A DNA stretch of 64,000 nt, taken from the NCBI GenBank assembly GCA_938084055.1, contig CALKDK010000007.1:1-64000 (forward strand), written 5' to 3'. Origin of the DNA: an uncultured Luminiphilus sp. Its GTDB lineage: Bacteria; Pseudomonadota; Gammaproteobacteria; Pseudomonadales; Halieaceae. The notes below the pieces were generated by a model. The model searched no databases. It was not told the DNA's origin and was given only the letters and a program-made list of their open reading frames with translations. Positions 1 to 8,898 of the stretch are shown piece after piece. The stretch's first letter is position 1. The number at the start of each line of letters is the position of its first letter. The position numbers were made by a program, and so were the translations under genes.

Positions 1-612
1 GCCAACCCGAAAATAGATCTCATCGTCAGGGGAAATTAGCAGCACCATGCAGCTGCCCGGGTTGTAGGTGAGTTCGTGGAATTTCCTGACCCGGAAGCCC
101 AGCAACAAGCCGCTATCGTCCACCGGCAAGTCGGTCTCAAAAATCGTCGCGGAGTGGAACCAATTAAAGCCGTAAAACTCCTGGACCAGAATGTCACCGT
201 CCTCGGTTGCGTCGGGGGATTTAGTGAACCGGCCATCGCCCGGACCGCATTCCACCGACTCCCGGGGTTGATTTTTTCGCCAGCCCTGATCAACCTCCAG
301 TGCCGCAAATTCCTCGCGTGTTATTTCAGGGCGTATCCAGGGGCGGATGGAGGTCTGCGACTGAATTTCCAGTATCTCGGCGCCAATTCAAGACTCTGGC
401 TCCCGGGGTACTGCATCTTTGAGACTTTCCCCGTTGCGCACCCCCTGAGTGCTTTCCAGAAGTTGATGGAAGCGCGCATCCCGAGCGCTGACAGCAGCAC
501 CCGCCCAAAGCAGCGGTGACGGGAGTAGCGGAAGCCACAGCAGTAGATAGCCACTACTGCGTCCCAACCTCGGCTTTCTTCGACTGCATTGATTGACGCT
601 CCTGACCCTCAT
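1..612 (-). pseudogene. Unknown exported protein gene with in-frame TGA, runs off the window start
   Basis: Reading leftwards from an ATG at 612, one frame gives about 74 residues, then a TGA at 388-390. The same frame then stays open without a stop to base 1. The first part has a basic start and a hydrophobic stretch (LLLWLPLLPSPLLW) that could be a signal or membrane anchor. The part after the stop reads like real protein (for example EFYGFNWFHSATIF and NPGSCMVLLISP), and no ATG, GTG or TTG follows the stop closely. I therefore read it as one gene broken by a nonsense change rather than two genes. It lies 27 bases downstream of the PhyH gene on the same strand and may be co-transcribed with it. 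I do not recognise the family. The gene's 3' end is outside the window. Confidence 0.55.
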
Positions 613-639
613 AGCTAAAGCACTATTCGGTAAACCCGT

Positions 640-1359
640 CTATCCCTCTCGCTCCTCAATGACACTGCCAGTGGAAAATCGATAACACATGTTGCGATAA
701 ACGCAGATATCAGTGATGCCCTCGGGCGTACCCGCGGCCGCCGCCCGGTAATTTACAGAGGCTCGCACCGCATTCTTAATGGGCAACACGCGATGCCATA
801 TGTGCCCGTGAAGACATATCAGTGTGCCCTGCTGGGGGCTCAGCAGGACCTGGCCTTCCAGATCCGCAGAGGGGTCGCCCGGCGGGAGGAGGCCCATCCT
901 GTGCGACCCCGGGACCACGGCGACCTGACCTCCGGTTTCATCATCAACGTCCCTGGTATACACCAGACGATTCAGGTTGAAGCGTTGCGGGTGTTCAGGT
1001 GGACAGTCCTGGTGCCAGGCCTGCCCCTGGGACCCGGGCTTGGAAAACATAACCATGCAGTGTTGGCCGCTCCAGTTATCGCCGAGAATGGCACTTGTCA
1101 TCAAGCGCAGATCCTCGTCACACTCGATGTCATCGAAGTCATGCGCGCCCTGCTGTTGGGGAAACCAGGGAATAACGTCTGTCTGCGCCCTGTTCAAAAA
1201 CTCGCCGTCATGCTGGAAAGCCGGATCTTTGCCGTAGTGACCCCGAATCAGCCCGTCGAGATGTTCCATTTGCGGGCGCCCGAAAACGTTTTCCAGCATG
1301 ACGTAGCCATCACGATCGAACTGCTGTTTTAGCGCTGAATAGTCCATGTCTTTCTTCAC
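640..1359 (-). CDS. Phytanoyl-CoA dioxygenase (PhyH) family protein
   Basis: A 239-residue Fe(II)/2-oxoglutarate-dependent oxygenase of the PhyH family, which hydroxylates varied small molecules; the substrate cannot be read from sequence. The iron-binding HxD is visible at His116-Gln-Asp118 in WHQDCPP. The distal His is in the segment LHGHIWHRV (about 184-189), and an Arg near 199 would hold 2-oxoglutarate. The annotated start is GTG at 1359 with no clear Shine-Dalgarno. An ATG four codons in (1347) has an AAGAAAG upstream and may be the true start. The broken gene at 1-612 follows 27 bases downstream on the same strand. Confidence 0.85.
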   Translation of the reverse strand: MKKDMDYSALKQQFDRDGYVMLENVFGRPQMEHLDGLIRGHYGKDPAFQHDGEFLNRAQTDVIPWFPQQQGAHDFDDIECDEDLRLMTSAILGDNWSGQHCMVMFSKPGSQGQAWHQDCPPEHPQRFNLNRLVYTRDVDDETGGQVAVVPGSHRMGLLPPGDPSADLEGQVLLSPQQGTLICLHGHIWHRVLPIKNAVRASVNYRAAAAGTPEGITDICVYRNMCYRFSTGSVIEEREG

Positions 1360-1737
1360 AGGGGTGATTACTTTTTATACAGTGAACCGGGGTCCGGGTT
1401 CGCAGGGCTGTTTGCACATTAGCAGGAGCTCAGTGCTCCTTAACTCCTGACAACGCGATGCATGCACAACCCAGAGCAGGCTCGACTGTCACACGCAACC
1501 CGGGCGCTCATGCCCAACAGGCTCTCCCAAAAAACCAGCGGTTGTCTCGCAACAACCGATACAGCTAGTTATACACCCCTTTGCACTTGCAATGGACTCC
1601 TCGGCATCCGTCCCTTCCAGTACTGCTAAAGCAGTCGCCGGCGGCTTTTCCAGTTCGGTAAGCAATCTACTGTTCCAGCAATTCAAAAAGCTATAGCGCG
1701 ACAAAACCGCCACTATTGCCTACCCAATGATCTTTCA
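1360..1737. other. Intergenic stretch without a convincing gene
   Basis: This lies between the PhyH start and the alcohol dehydrogenase remnant. One 74-codon minus-strand open frame (1489-1713) is present, but it lacks a ribosome binding site and any motif I recognise. It may be debris from the same event that left the remnant at 1738-2055. Confidence 0.5.
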
Positions 1738-2055
1738 ATGCGGTTAGCGCTGCTTAAGCCCCGTGGGCCGCTGTGCCTGATCGGCGTTCCCCCGGACTCG
1801 CTGCCTCTTTTCCCAGACGCTCTGGTCTTCGGCGAAAAAATTATTGTCGAATCTCTTATCGGTGGCATCAAACCGATCCAGGACATGATGGCATTTGCGC
1901 ACCAACATAACGTAGCGGCCGATATTGAACTCATTCAGCACGACGAACCTACTACCGCGTGGGCGCCGCCTGAACAGGGTGATGTCCGCTATCGTTTTGT
2001 CATTGACCTCGCCCCTTGGTGGATTAGGGCGATGGCGCGCCGCCCGAACCTGTAA
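1738..2055 (+). pseudogene. C-terminal remnant of a YahK/CAD-type zinc alcohol dehydrogenase
   Basis: This 105-codon frame matches from memory the C-terminal end of cinnamyl-alcohol-dehydrogenase-like enzymes such as E. coli YahK. Landmarks in order are LLKPRGPLCLIGVP, SLIGGIKPIQDMMAF, VAADIELI and GDVRYRFVID, the typical tail of that family. The catalytic zinc domain and the GxGGxG coenzyme motif are absent upstream, so about two thirds of a roughly 350-residue protein is missing. The segment between ADIELI and GDVRYRF is shorter or altered relative to the family. There is no ribosome binding site at the apparent start. It is a decayed fragment, not a working gene. Confidence 0.75.
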
Positions 2056-2200
2056 AGCTGTGCAAGGTCTATCCACGCACGGCGAGCCCTGGAAGTCACC
2101 GGTAAAAAGCTGGCCTACAGACAGGGGCGAGCAATTCACGTTTAAGGTGCGGATGTCGCTGTGAGGCAACCCAGGTTGCCAAAAAGCCTATCTCCCCGCC

Positions 2201-2225
2201 AAGAAAAAGCCGCCTTTCGGCGGCT
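2201..2225 (-). terminator. Rho-independent terminator of the M16 protease gene
   Basis: On the minus strand a 7-bp stem (AGCCGCC / GGCGGCT) closes a GAAA tetraloop and is followed by TTTTTCTT. It lies 43 bases past the stop codon of the M16 gene, so it should end that transcript. Confidence 0.85.
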
Positions 2226-2267
2226 GGCTTTACTTCACTCGTGCGCTGTCCCCCGTGCCCGGGACGG

Positions 2268-5171
2268 CTACTCCATCGCGTCCTGCGCTGGCAAGACAAA
2301 ACCCTCCTCGTCCAGCACGGTGATCGGCATACCCAGTGCTTCCAGCTCAGGGCGGATAGCAGCCTCATCGCCGACCACAACAATGGCCATGTTGTTGGGC
2401 TTTATCAGTTCAGACGCCAATGCATTCAGGGTTTCCCGGTCGGTGCCCTCGAGCACGATCTTTTGCTGGGTGCGGTAGTCAAGGGGTAAATCGTAGCGGA
2501 GGATATTGGCCAGCAGCCCCAGCTTGCTGGCCGGTGTCTCATAGCGCCGTGCGTCACGCTGTCCAATCGCGCTGCGCATATAGTCGTACTCCTCCCCGGT
2601 CATGCCATCTGCAACATACGCCTCAAACTCACTGATCACCTCGGCAATAGACGCAGCGGTGGCATCTTTGTTGACCTCGGCGGAGAAGCGGTAACTGCCC
2701 GACTCCTGATCACCCCTGAACGAGGCCCGCGCGCCGTAGGTGTAACCCTTATCTTCACGGAGATTGAGGTTAATTCGGCTGTTGAAGTTGCCGGCGAGAT
2801 TGAAGTTCATCAGACCCGCCTTATAAAAATCACCGGTGGCATCATAGGTAATTGAATGCTGACCGGTGCGCAGGCTGGATTGTGCCGCTCCTTCCTTATT
2901 GACGAGATAAATCTGTCGCTCGGCAATTTCGGGAAATGCATCGACTGCCTCGCGCTCAACCTCGCGGGTTTTGAATGCCGCCAGGCCCTGCAGGGCTGCC
3001 ATCGTTCGCTCACGGGGCAGGCTGGTGCTCACCAGAACCCCGCCCAAGTCCTGGGGTATATGGTTAGCGTAGTAGGCCGTCACGTCGTTCAGGCTCAGGT
3101 TCGCAACCGTCCCAGGCAAGCCCGCCTCTGGATAGGACAGGGGATGGGTGGGACCGTACATAACGGCGTTGATAGCGCGCCCAGCCAGCCCCGCCGGGGT
3201 TTTGCTCTGCTGCATCAAACCCTCGATTGTCTGGGCCTTGAGACGCTCAAAGTCCTCGGCCGTGAAAGCCGGTTTCAGTATGCGCTCGAGCATCAGTGCG
3301 ATGCCTTTGTCCAGATGTTTGGCGAGCACATTGAGGGTAACCGAGGTCTGGTAGGTACCCATACTGACCGATACGTCGGCGCCAATACGCTTCAGCTCCT
3401 CAGCAAATTCCGCGGCACTTCGCTCGGTGGTCGCCTCGCCCATCAGGGCAGCCGTCAATGCGGTCAGACCCGCCTTGCCCGCAGGCTCGTCGCGCTGGCC
3501 GACATCGAAGATAGCGCGCACGGTTACCGTCGGTGTCTCCTCGTTGGGTACTGCCAGCACGCGCACGCCATTGGCCAGCGTCATGTCCCAGATAGCCGGC
3601 AGCTCGACCACCGGGTTGACACCGGGCACCGGCTTCTGACTGCGATCAAAGTCGTCTACCACCAGGCGCAAAGGCAGTTCGCTGCCCTCATCCCCAAAGG
3701 CCTCAGGGATAGCCCGCTCAGGTGCATCAAAGTTCTGCTCGGCGGCAGCCAACTGGACAGCGCCGTTGGGTACCACGCTCAGAATGACGGCGGGCTTGCC
3801 TTCGATGTAGTCGTTGAAGACCCGCTTTACATCTTCCGTTGAAACACTAAGGTAACGCTCAATATCAGCGCCGATACCCGCGGGGCTACCCTGGTAGGTC
3901 TGGAAGGCAGCGAGCGTCGAGACCTTTCCAGACACGCTCTGCAGCCTGAAAACCTTGGAAGATTCGTACTGGGCCTTGAATTTCTGCAGGTCATCTTCGT
4001 TGACCTCACGGCCAGCGAACTCGGCAATGGTTTCGCGGACCGCCGCTTCCATCTCGCTCAGGGTCTCACCTGAGGACGGATTTTGAATCACAATAAAAAA
4101 CATCTCACAGGCGAGCTCCCGACAGGAGTGCTGAACGCTGGCCTGTACCGCCCGACCAGTCTGCACGAGTCGCTGATACAACATGGAGTCCTGACCGCCG
4201 CCAAGTATCTCGGCGGCGGCGTCCAGTGCCGCCTCGTCTTCGTGCGCCATATAGGTGGTGGGAATCAGCAATGCGAGCGCCGGCAGGTGAATGTTGTCTT
4301 CCAGCGTCACGTAGCGATCGGCATCCAGTGAGGCGGGCATCTTGGGCAGGTTCTCCACGTCAGGACCGGAGGGAATGGGACCGAAATATTTCTTGACCAG
4401 TGCCAGTGTCGCCATAGGGTCGATGTCGCCACCGATTGTCAGCGCCGCGTTGTTGGGACCGTACCAGCGCAAAAAGAAACGCTTTAGATCGTCAAGATCA
4501 GCGCGGTTGAGGTCCTCGATCCAGCCGATGACCGGCCAGGAGTAGGGATGCTCTGGCTCATACATGGCCTGGGCAATAGTTTCAAACGCACGCCCGTAAG
4601 GCTGGTTGTCGACGCGCTGTCCGCGTTCGTTCTTGACGGTTTCGCGCTGCACCTCGAACTTTTCCTGGGTCACGGCCTCGAGCAGCAGCCCCATACGATC
4701 CGCCTCCAGCCAAAGGGCAACCTCCAGTTGGTTGACGGGCAGGGTTTCGAAGTAGTTGGTGCGGTCTGAGTTGGTCGTCCCGTTCAGGGTGCCGCCGGCA
4801 TCGCTGACGATCTTGAAATGCTGCTCGTCACCTACGTTCTTCGAGCCCTGGAACATCATGTGTTCGAAGAAGTGCGCAAAACCGGATCGACCAACCTCCT
4901 CGCGGTTTGCACCCACATGATAGGTCACATCCACGTGTACCAGCGGGTCGGAATGGTCCTCATGCAGGATGACTGTCAGGCCGTTGTCCAGCCGGTACTT
5001 GGCGTAGGGAATGGAAATACCGCTGTCATCGCCAGCGAACTGCTCGACCAGGGTAAAACCCTCTGGTAACGCCGACGTGGCATTTTCCTGATTGTCGGTG
5101 ACAGCCGGTGCCGCCGGATCTTTACAAGCCGCCAGCACAAGCAGCGCGGGTACGATTAAGAATTTGTTCAC
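2268..5171 (-). CDS. M16 family zinc metallopeptidase, outer-membrane lipoprotein
   Basis: A 967-residue pitrilysin-type protease with two M16 repeats, expected to degrade peptides in the periplasm. The open frame extends further upstream, but a GTG at 5171 preceded by GGAGGA at ideal spacing gives a clean lipoprotein signal (VPALLVLAAC, lipid Cys16). The residue after Cys is Lys, not Asp, which fits outer-membrane sorting. The inverted zinc motif HFFEH is at residues 100-104, with the third ligand Glu near 177-182 (ETVKNERGQR). The C-terminal half (about 500-960) has the second M16 fold (for example NLREDKGYTYGARASF) without an HxxEH, as is usual. A strong terminator follows. Confidence 0.93.
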   Translation of the reverse strand: MNKFLIVPALLVLAACKDPAAPAVTDNQENATSALPEGFTLVEQFAGDDSGISIPYAKYRLDNGLTVILHEDHSDPLVHVDVTYHVGANREEVGRSGFAHFFEHMMFQGSKNVGDEQHFKIVSDAGGTLNGTTNSDRTNYFETLPVNQLEVALWLEADRMGLLLEAVTQEKFEVQRETVKNERGQRVDNQPYGRAFETIAQAMYEPEHPYSWPVIGWIEDLNRADLDDLKRFFLRWYGPNNAALTIGGDIDPMATLALVKKYFGPIPSGPDVENLPKMPASLDADRYVTLEDNIHLPALALLIPTTYMAHEDEAALDAAAEILGGGQDSMLYQRLVQTGRAVQASVQHSCRELACEMFFIVIQNPSSGETLSEMEAAVRETIAEFAGREVNEDDLQKFKAQYESSKVFRLQSVSGKVSTLAAFQTYQGSPAGIGADIERYLSVSTEDVKRVFNDYIEGKPAVILSVVPNGAVQLAAAEQNFDAPERAIPEAFGDEGSELPLRLVVDDFDRSQKPVPGVNPVVELPAIWDMTLANGVRVLAVPNEETPTVTVRAIFDVGQRDEPAGKAGLTALTAALMGEATTERSAAEFAEELKRIGADVSVSMGTYQTSVTLNVLAKHLDKGIALMLERILKPAFTAEDFERLKAQTIEGLMQQSKTPAGLAGRAINAVMYGPTHPLSYPEAGLPGTVANLSLNDVTAYYANHIPQDLGGVLVSTSLPRERTMAALQGLAAFKTREVEREAVDAFPEIAERQIYLVNKEGAAQSSLRTGQHSITYDATGDFYKAGLMNFNLAGNFNSRINLNLREDKGYTYGARASFRGDQESGSYRFSAEVNKDATAASIAEVISEFEAYVADGMTGEEYDYMRSAIGQRDARRYETPASKLGLLANILRYDLPLDYRTQQKIVLEGTDRETLNALASELIKPNNMAIVVVGDEAAIRPELEALGMPITVLDEEGFVLPAQDAME

Positions 5172-5545
5172 GCAGAGTCCTCCATGATCCACAAAGCCGG
5201 CAAGCTTAGCACTGGTCGCGCGGCAAGGGTCGGTAATAGTAGTGGTGCGACCACGAGGGCGCCAACCCCGTCCGTACTCGTCGCCTGCGGGGGGTATGAC
5301 CGTGTTACCGGCTGCGCCGAGTGATGACCCAAAGCGTGGTTTTCGTATACCGGCGACCCGCCAGTCACTGGGGGCCCGCAAGTTAACGTGGTCTTGGGCA
5401 CTCGTTGCCAAGAGCGACCCGACCAGTGGCGTTCGGATTAATGTTTTTAAGCTGTCCTGAAGGTGTCCGTAACGCTTCAGCCCGCCGCGGTTGACGCAGC
5501 ACAGACCGTCCGGGGTCTTCACTGCCTGAAGTGGTAGCCCTGCTC
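5172..5545. other. Upstream region of the M16 gene, no gene seen
   Basis: This holds the ribosome binding site (GGAGGA) and presumably the promoter of the M16 gene. Open frames here, including a 117-codon in-frame extension of the M16 frame, have arginine- and proline-rich low-complexity translations typical of noncoding G+C-rich DNA. No hairpin or clear promoter box was picked out. Confidence 0.5.
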
Positions 5546-6240
5546 CTACAGAATGGACTGAGCCACGTCTTTGAGATCGATACCGTGACCCGCGTCATAG
5601 CCGTAGCTGTCGAGATCAACGTGAAAAATAGTGTCTGACCAAATGCATTCGGCCAGATCGAGCACCAGGCCCCCGGCGTGACCGTGCCCCTTGTTGTCCC
5701 TGAACAGCGATGTCTGGGCACTATCACCGATCGGATCAGTAATGCCCGGTGGTTGGCCCGCCTCCAGCCGGTAGCGCAGTTCGATCGCCGCAAACCCGTA
5801 GGGCATAAAGCTAATCTCAACGTCTGGATAAAGGGCTCTCAGTGTCCCGAATGGGCCGGTCCAGATCGTCTCGATCCCCTCCGCGTAGGTGCTGCCATAA
5901 CTTGCAGCGTCGTAATCGTGCGGGAAATCTATCCAGGGAACTCCTATGACAAATAGGATCTCGGGGTTTTTTGACAGCGCGTAATCTATCCAGAGTTCAT
6001 ACCCTCCTTAAGCTTTCCCACACATCCACATAGCGTGTCATACGATCGCCAGTATCCAGCTCGTCGTAACGTTCAATAAGGGATCGGCATACATCGGGTT
6101 GTGGCCGTCGTCGTCATCGAAATCCGGCCCGTACACCAGACAGGCAGCAGGGCCGTTGACGTTCACATCATCGACGAGGGTCCAGCCATCACCCTGCCAG
6201 GCACCTCTGGCAGGGCGTTGTACATGTAAATTCCCTGAAT
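5546..6240 (-). pseudogene. Frameshifted gene of unrecognised conserved family
   Basis: Three overlapping minus-strand frames join into one protein-like reading. The first frame (about 6240-6095) contains GDGWTLVDDVNVNGPAACLV. The second (about 6105-5997) contains DVCRSLIERYDELDTG and TRYVDVWESLRRV and ends at a TGA (5997-5999). The third (from 5996) reads ELWIDYALSKNP, FVIGVPWIDFPHDYD and SLFRDNKGHGHAGG to the TAG at 5546. The last part resembles, from memory, proteins annotated only as hypothetical in marine bacteria, possibly SGNH-hydrolase-like; this is uncertain. At least two frameshifts and no plausible N-terminus indicate a pseudogene. Sequencing errors could mimic this. It sits just downstream of the methyltransferase gene. 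Confidence 0.65.
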
Positions 6241-6270
6241 CGCCGGATGACTACTGTGCGGCAGTTGGGG

Positions 6271-6924
6271 CTATGTTTTCCTGAAAACCGCTGCATACCC
6301 CTGATCATCCGCGTTGGGGTCGTCCGCCTTGGCGTAGTAACGCACCCGTTCGTACTCAATCGGAGTGATACGGTTGTCTGCCTGAAGGGTCGCAAACGCG
6401 GACCCGAACTTGTACTGGTCAAACGCTGTTCCGTTTACACCGATGACCAGCAGTGCCCCCGATCGACACAGACGTAAAATCTCGGTCAACGCGTCAGGGC
6501 CAACGTGGCCATGGGTAAAGGTGCCAGCGCTCACGGCAGCACCATACTGTTCATCGGGTAACGGAACCGGTTGCGTCAAATCTGCCTCAAAGAGTTGCCG
6601 ATAGATGTTCTTCCTGCTGCTCGCCTGTAACATTTCCGGGGAAATATCGATGCCGTCCAAAGCGAGGTCACCGCTGCAGCCTGAAAGCTGATGCAGGGCC
6701 TCGGCGACCAAGCCCGTACCTGAACCGATATCCAGTATGGGGGTATCGTCGTGGCCTGCCCGAGCGGCATAAATCGCCGCTATTTTTTGTGGATACTGGT
6801 AACCCCGCGCCCTGGCAAACGACTCGTCATAGGTGTCGGCCCATGCGCGGTAAAGCAACCGATTATCGTCTGGCGTCTTAACGGCGTAGGCATCCTCAAG
6901 TCCAAGCTTCTTATTATTCGACAT
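6271..6924 (-). CDS. Class I SAM-dependent methyltransferase
   Basis: 217 residues with the Rossmann-fold methyltransferase layout. Motif I is ILDIGSGTG at residues 63-71, followed by an acidic strand end (LDGIDIS) that would hold the SAM ribose. The N-terminal segment with LLYRAWADTYDESF resembles the Williams-Beuren-region/UbiE-like group. The acceptor substrate is unknown. The start is ATG at 6924. The pseudogene at 5546-6240 follows about 30 bases downstream. Confidence 0.85.
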   Translation of the reverse strand: MSNNKKLGLEDAYAVKTPDDNRLLYRAWADTYDESFARARGYQYPQKIAAIYAARAGHDDTPILDIGSGTGLVAEALHQLSGCSGDLALDGIDISPEMLQASSRKNIYRQLFEADLTQPVPLPDEQYGAAVSAGTFTHGHVGPDALTEILRLCRSGALLVIGVNGTAFDQYKFGSAFATLQADNRITPIEYERVRYYAKADDPNADDQGYAAVFRKT

Positions 6925-7172
6925 GTCTCACCCTGTTCCCGAGAATCAATCCACATCTGATCATATCGAACGCCGTTTCCCGCTGCAGCGAGAAACGTCG
7001 TGTGGACCCGTGTCGGGGTGCGCACCTCTCGACCCGTAGTGCCTGAATCTCCACCGCCCTCAGACGACATGCCCGTCGGTTGCCAAAGTATTCGCAACGC
7101 ACAGCACCGGGGTGGTGTAGTGTAGCGCGGGCCCCAGCCATCACTTACACGGACCGATCCCCGGAGTACTAC

Positions 7173-7403
7173 ATGCGCACAATTGAAATAAACAGCGAAC
7201 CGGTTGAGCTGTTTAAAATTCTAAAATTTGAGGGGCTAACGACAACCGGGGGCGAAGCGAAGCTGCTCATTGGAGACGGTCAGGTCACAGTAAATGGTGA
7301 CACCGAGACCCGACGACGGCGCAAGATGATGGGTGGTGATGTCATCGGCTTTCGCGGTGAGCAGTTTCAATTGCGACTGGGGACAGCCGTCAAAGACGCT
7401 TAG
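7173..7403 (+). CDS. YbcJ-like S4-domain RNA-binding protein
   Basis: 76 residues, close to the usual size of E. coli YbcJ. The S4 RNA-binding fold covers most of the protein (about 11-60), with FEGLTTTGGEAK followed by GDGQVTVNGDTETRRRRK, which is the signature of this small family. It probably binds structured RNA, possibly rRNA or tRNA. The open frame extends 31 codons further upstream, but the ATG at 7173 matches the family start and has CGGAG upstream. It is transcribed alone, divergently from the methyltransferase. Confidence 0.87.
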   Translation: MRTIEINSEPVELFKILKFEGLTTTGGEAKLLIGDGQVTVNGDTETRRRRKMMGGDVIGFRGEQFQLRLGTAVKDA

Positions 7404-7569
7404 ATCGCGCTCGTTGCTGCGTTGTCGAAGCCGTTATGCCGGGATTTTAACTCCATTAATGGGCCGACACGAAGGCCCTTCGGATAATCAAGGGTGATAG
7501 AAGGTCATCTCCGGGTTACAGATTCTGGTGGCTCAAGCGCCTTTCTCTTCGCCACATCATCGCCTTCAC

Positions 7570-8331
7570 CTAGACCTTACAAGCCTCATTAAGTGGGGTT
7601 AGCAGCGAATCTATCTTCGCAATAATATCACCAACAATTTGCTTTTCCCGCGCATTAACCACAATCGCTATGCCAATATGTTCTTCAAACTTCTTGAAAT
7701 AAGGATTGTTCTTGTCCGTCTGCCAATTGACGTCAGGCAGTAACGCCACCAAGTCCTCTCCATAGTCTCCCCTGTAGAAAGTTTGATGAATGCCCATTTC
7801 AAGAATATTTGGGTATCCAAAAATACGGTTGGTGACTTCCTCGCGATTTGATCGAATAATCTTTAACGAATTATCCATGTCCGTATAATATTGGAGAACG
7901 TTCTTCTTTAATGTTTCATTCTGTATAAGCGCCAGCTTACCAGAGGAAATGAGATCGGATATGGCGGCTTTGCTGGGAAAAAATGTATCCGACCGCACTG
8001 CAGCCAAATAATCGCTCATGATTACACGCTTATCCTCGGGAGTGCTGTGCAGATTGAGTAGCAAGCGCTTGCTAACCTTTTGCCGGGTTACCACAGCCTC
8101 TGAAATGCTGCTAAGTTTATTTCTGTCAACTTCAAGGTCTTCTTTTATTTTGCAATAATAAACGATCTCCAGCTCATTCTCTTTTCGGGTTTCATTCCAG
8201 TTGTCTATTGATAGCGCAACCAAAATTCCGAATGCCACTAATAATATTTCACCACAAGCATATTTGAGATACTTTAGAGTATTATTTTCATTTGAATATT
8301 TTCTGCGCATGGATTTAAGGTAATTAATCAT
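7570..8331 (-). CDS. DUF6090 family membrane-anchored protein, AT-rich
   Basis: 253 residues. The N-terminus MINYLKSMRRKYSNEN followed by the membrane segment GEILLVAFGILVALSIDNWNE is the hallmark of DUF6090, a family I know mainly from Bacteroidota. The rest is a charged, helix-rich soluble part. The function is unknown. The start at 8331 is chosen because it parallels the usual family N-terminus; the open frame runs 15 codons further. The gene is visibly richer in A and T, with AAA/ATA/TTA codons, than any other gene in the window, suggesting recent acquisition. It stands alone. Confidence 0.8.
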   Translation of the reverse strand: MINYLKSMRRKYSNENNTLKYLKYACGEILLVAFGILVALSIDNWNETRKENELEIVYYCKIKEDLEVDRNKLSSISEAVVTRQKVSKRLLLNLHSTPEDKRVIMSDYLAAVRSDTFFPSKAAISDLISSGKLALIQNETLKKNVLQYYTDMDNSLKIIRSNREEVTNRIFGYPNILEMGIHQTFYRGDYGEDLVALLPDVNWQTDKNNPYFKKFEEHIGIAIVVNAREKQIVGDIIAKIDSLLTPLNEACKV

Positions 8332-8487
8332 GTTTTGAATAATACGCTGCAACCGGCAATATAAGAAAACGGCCATCTAATTTTTATGCTGTGTGAATAT
8401 ACCATAGACAGGCAGCCCGCGATGGTCGTTGTAGGTAAGCCAGGGTCATCAAGACATACCCTGACACCGCGCGCCGGGTAAATTCAG

Positions 8488-8898
8488 TCACGGCGCGCGG
8501 TCAGTCTTCGGCCATACCGAAGACGTAAAAGCGTACTGCCGTAGGAGGTCAAGCCCGGGCAGGAGCAGCAATACGACCGCCAGCGCGATGGCCTGCCACG
8601 CCAGAGCCATACCTTGAGAGACCGCATAGTAAACCGCCAGAAGCAGCACACCGACGGTCCCGGTCATCAGGGTTAAATAAAAGAGCTGCCAAAACCACTG
8701 CTTAAATACGGCCTTCCTGTTGCGATGTGCCACGACGCCCAGCACCAGGAATGTGACCAAAACCGGGGGTGCAAACTGACTGACCGGACCGCCGGTATCT
8801 GATGCGAGCTTACGGAGCATCTGGGCGTAGCCGGCGAACATGAGGACAGTGCAGTAGAGCCACCAACCCGCCCGGCGCCACCTGCCGTTAACCTTCAC
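8488..8898 (-). CDS. Small integral membrane protein, unknown function
   Basis: About 136 residues with four likely membrane helices (WWLYCTVLMFAGY, FAPPVLVTFLVLGVV, QLFYLTLMTGTVGVLLLAVYYAV, AWQAIALAVVLLLLPGL). I do not recognise the family. The start is taken as GTG at 8898, which overlaps the end of the cupin gene by 11 bases, so translation is probably coupled. A TTG two codons upstream is possible. The longer upstream frame is inside the cupin gene and is not coding. Confidence 0.65.
   Translation of the reverse strand: MKVNGRWRRAGWWLYCTVLMFAGYAQMLRKLASDTGGPVSQFAPPVLVTFLVLGVVAHRNRKAVFKQWFWQLFYLTLMTGTVGVLLLAVYYAVSQGMALAWQAIALAVVLLLLPGLDLLRQYAFTSSVWPKTDRAP

Noticed and set aside
388-390. 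TGA as a selenocysteine codon
   Set aside because: No hairpin of bacterial SECIS form is apparent just after it, and the surrounding residues do not resemble any selenoprotein active site.
1489-1713. 74-codon minus-strand frame as a gene
   Set aside because: No ribosome binding site, no recognisable motif, and it lies in apparently degraded DNA.
5172-5522. 117-codon N-terminal extension of the M16 protease frame
   Set aside because: A GTG at 5171 with perfect ribosome binding site and lipoprotein signal is a far better start; the extension is not protein-like.
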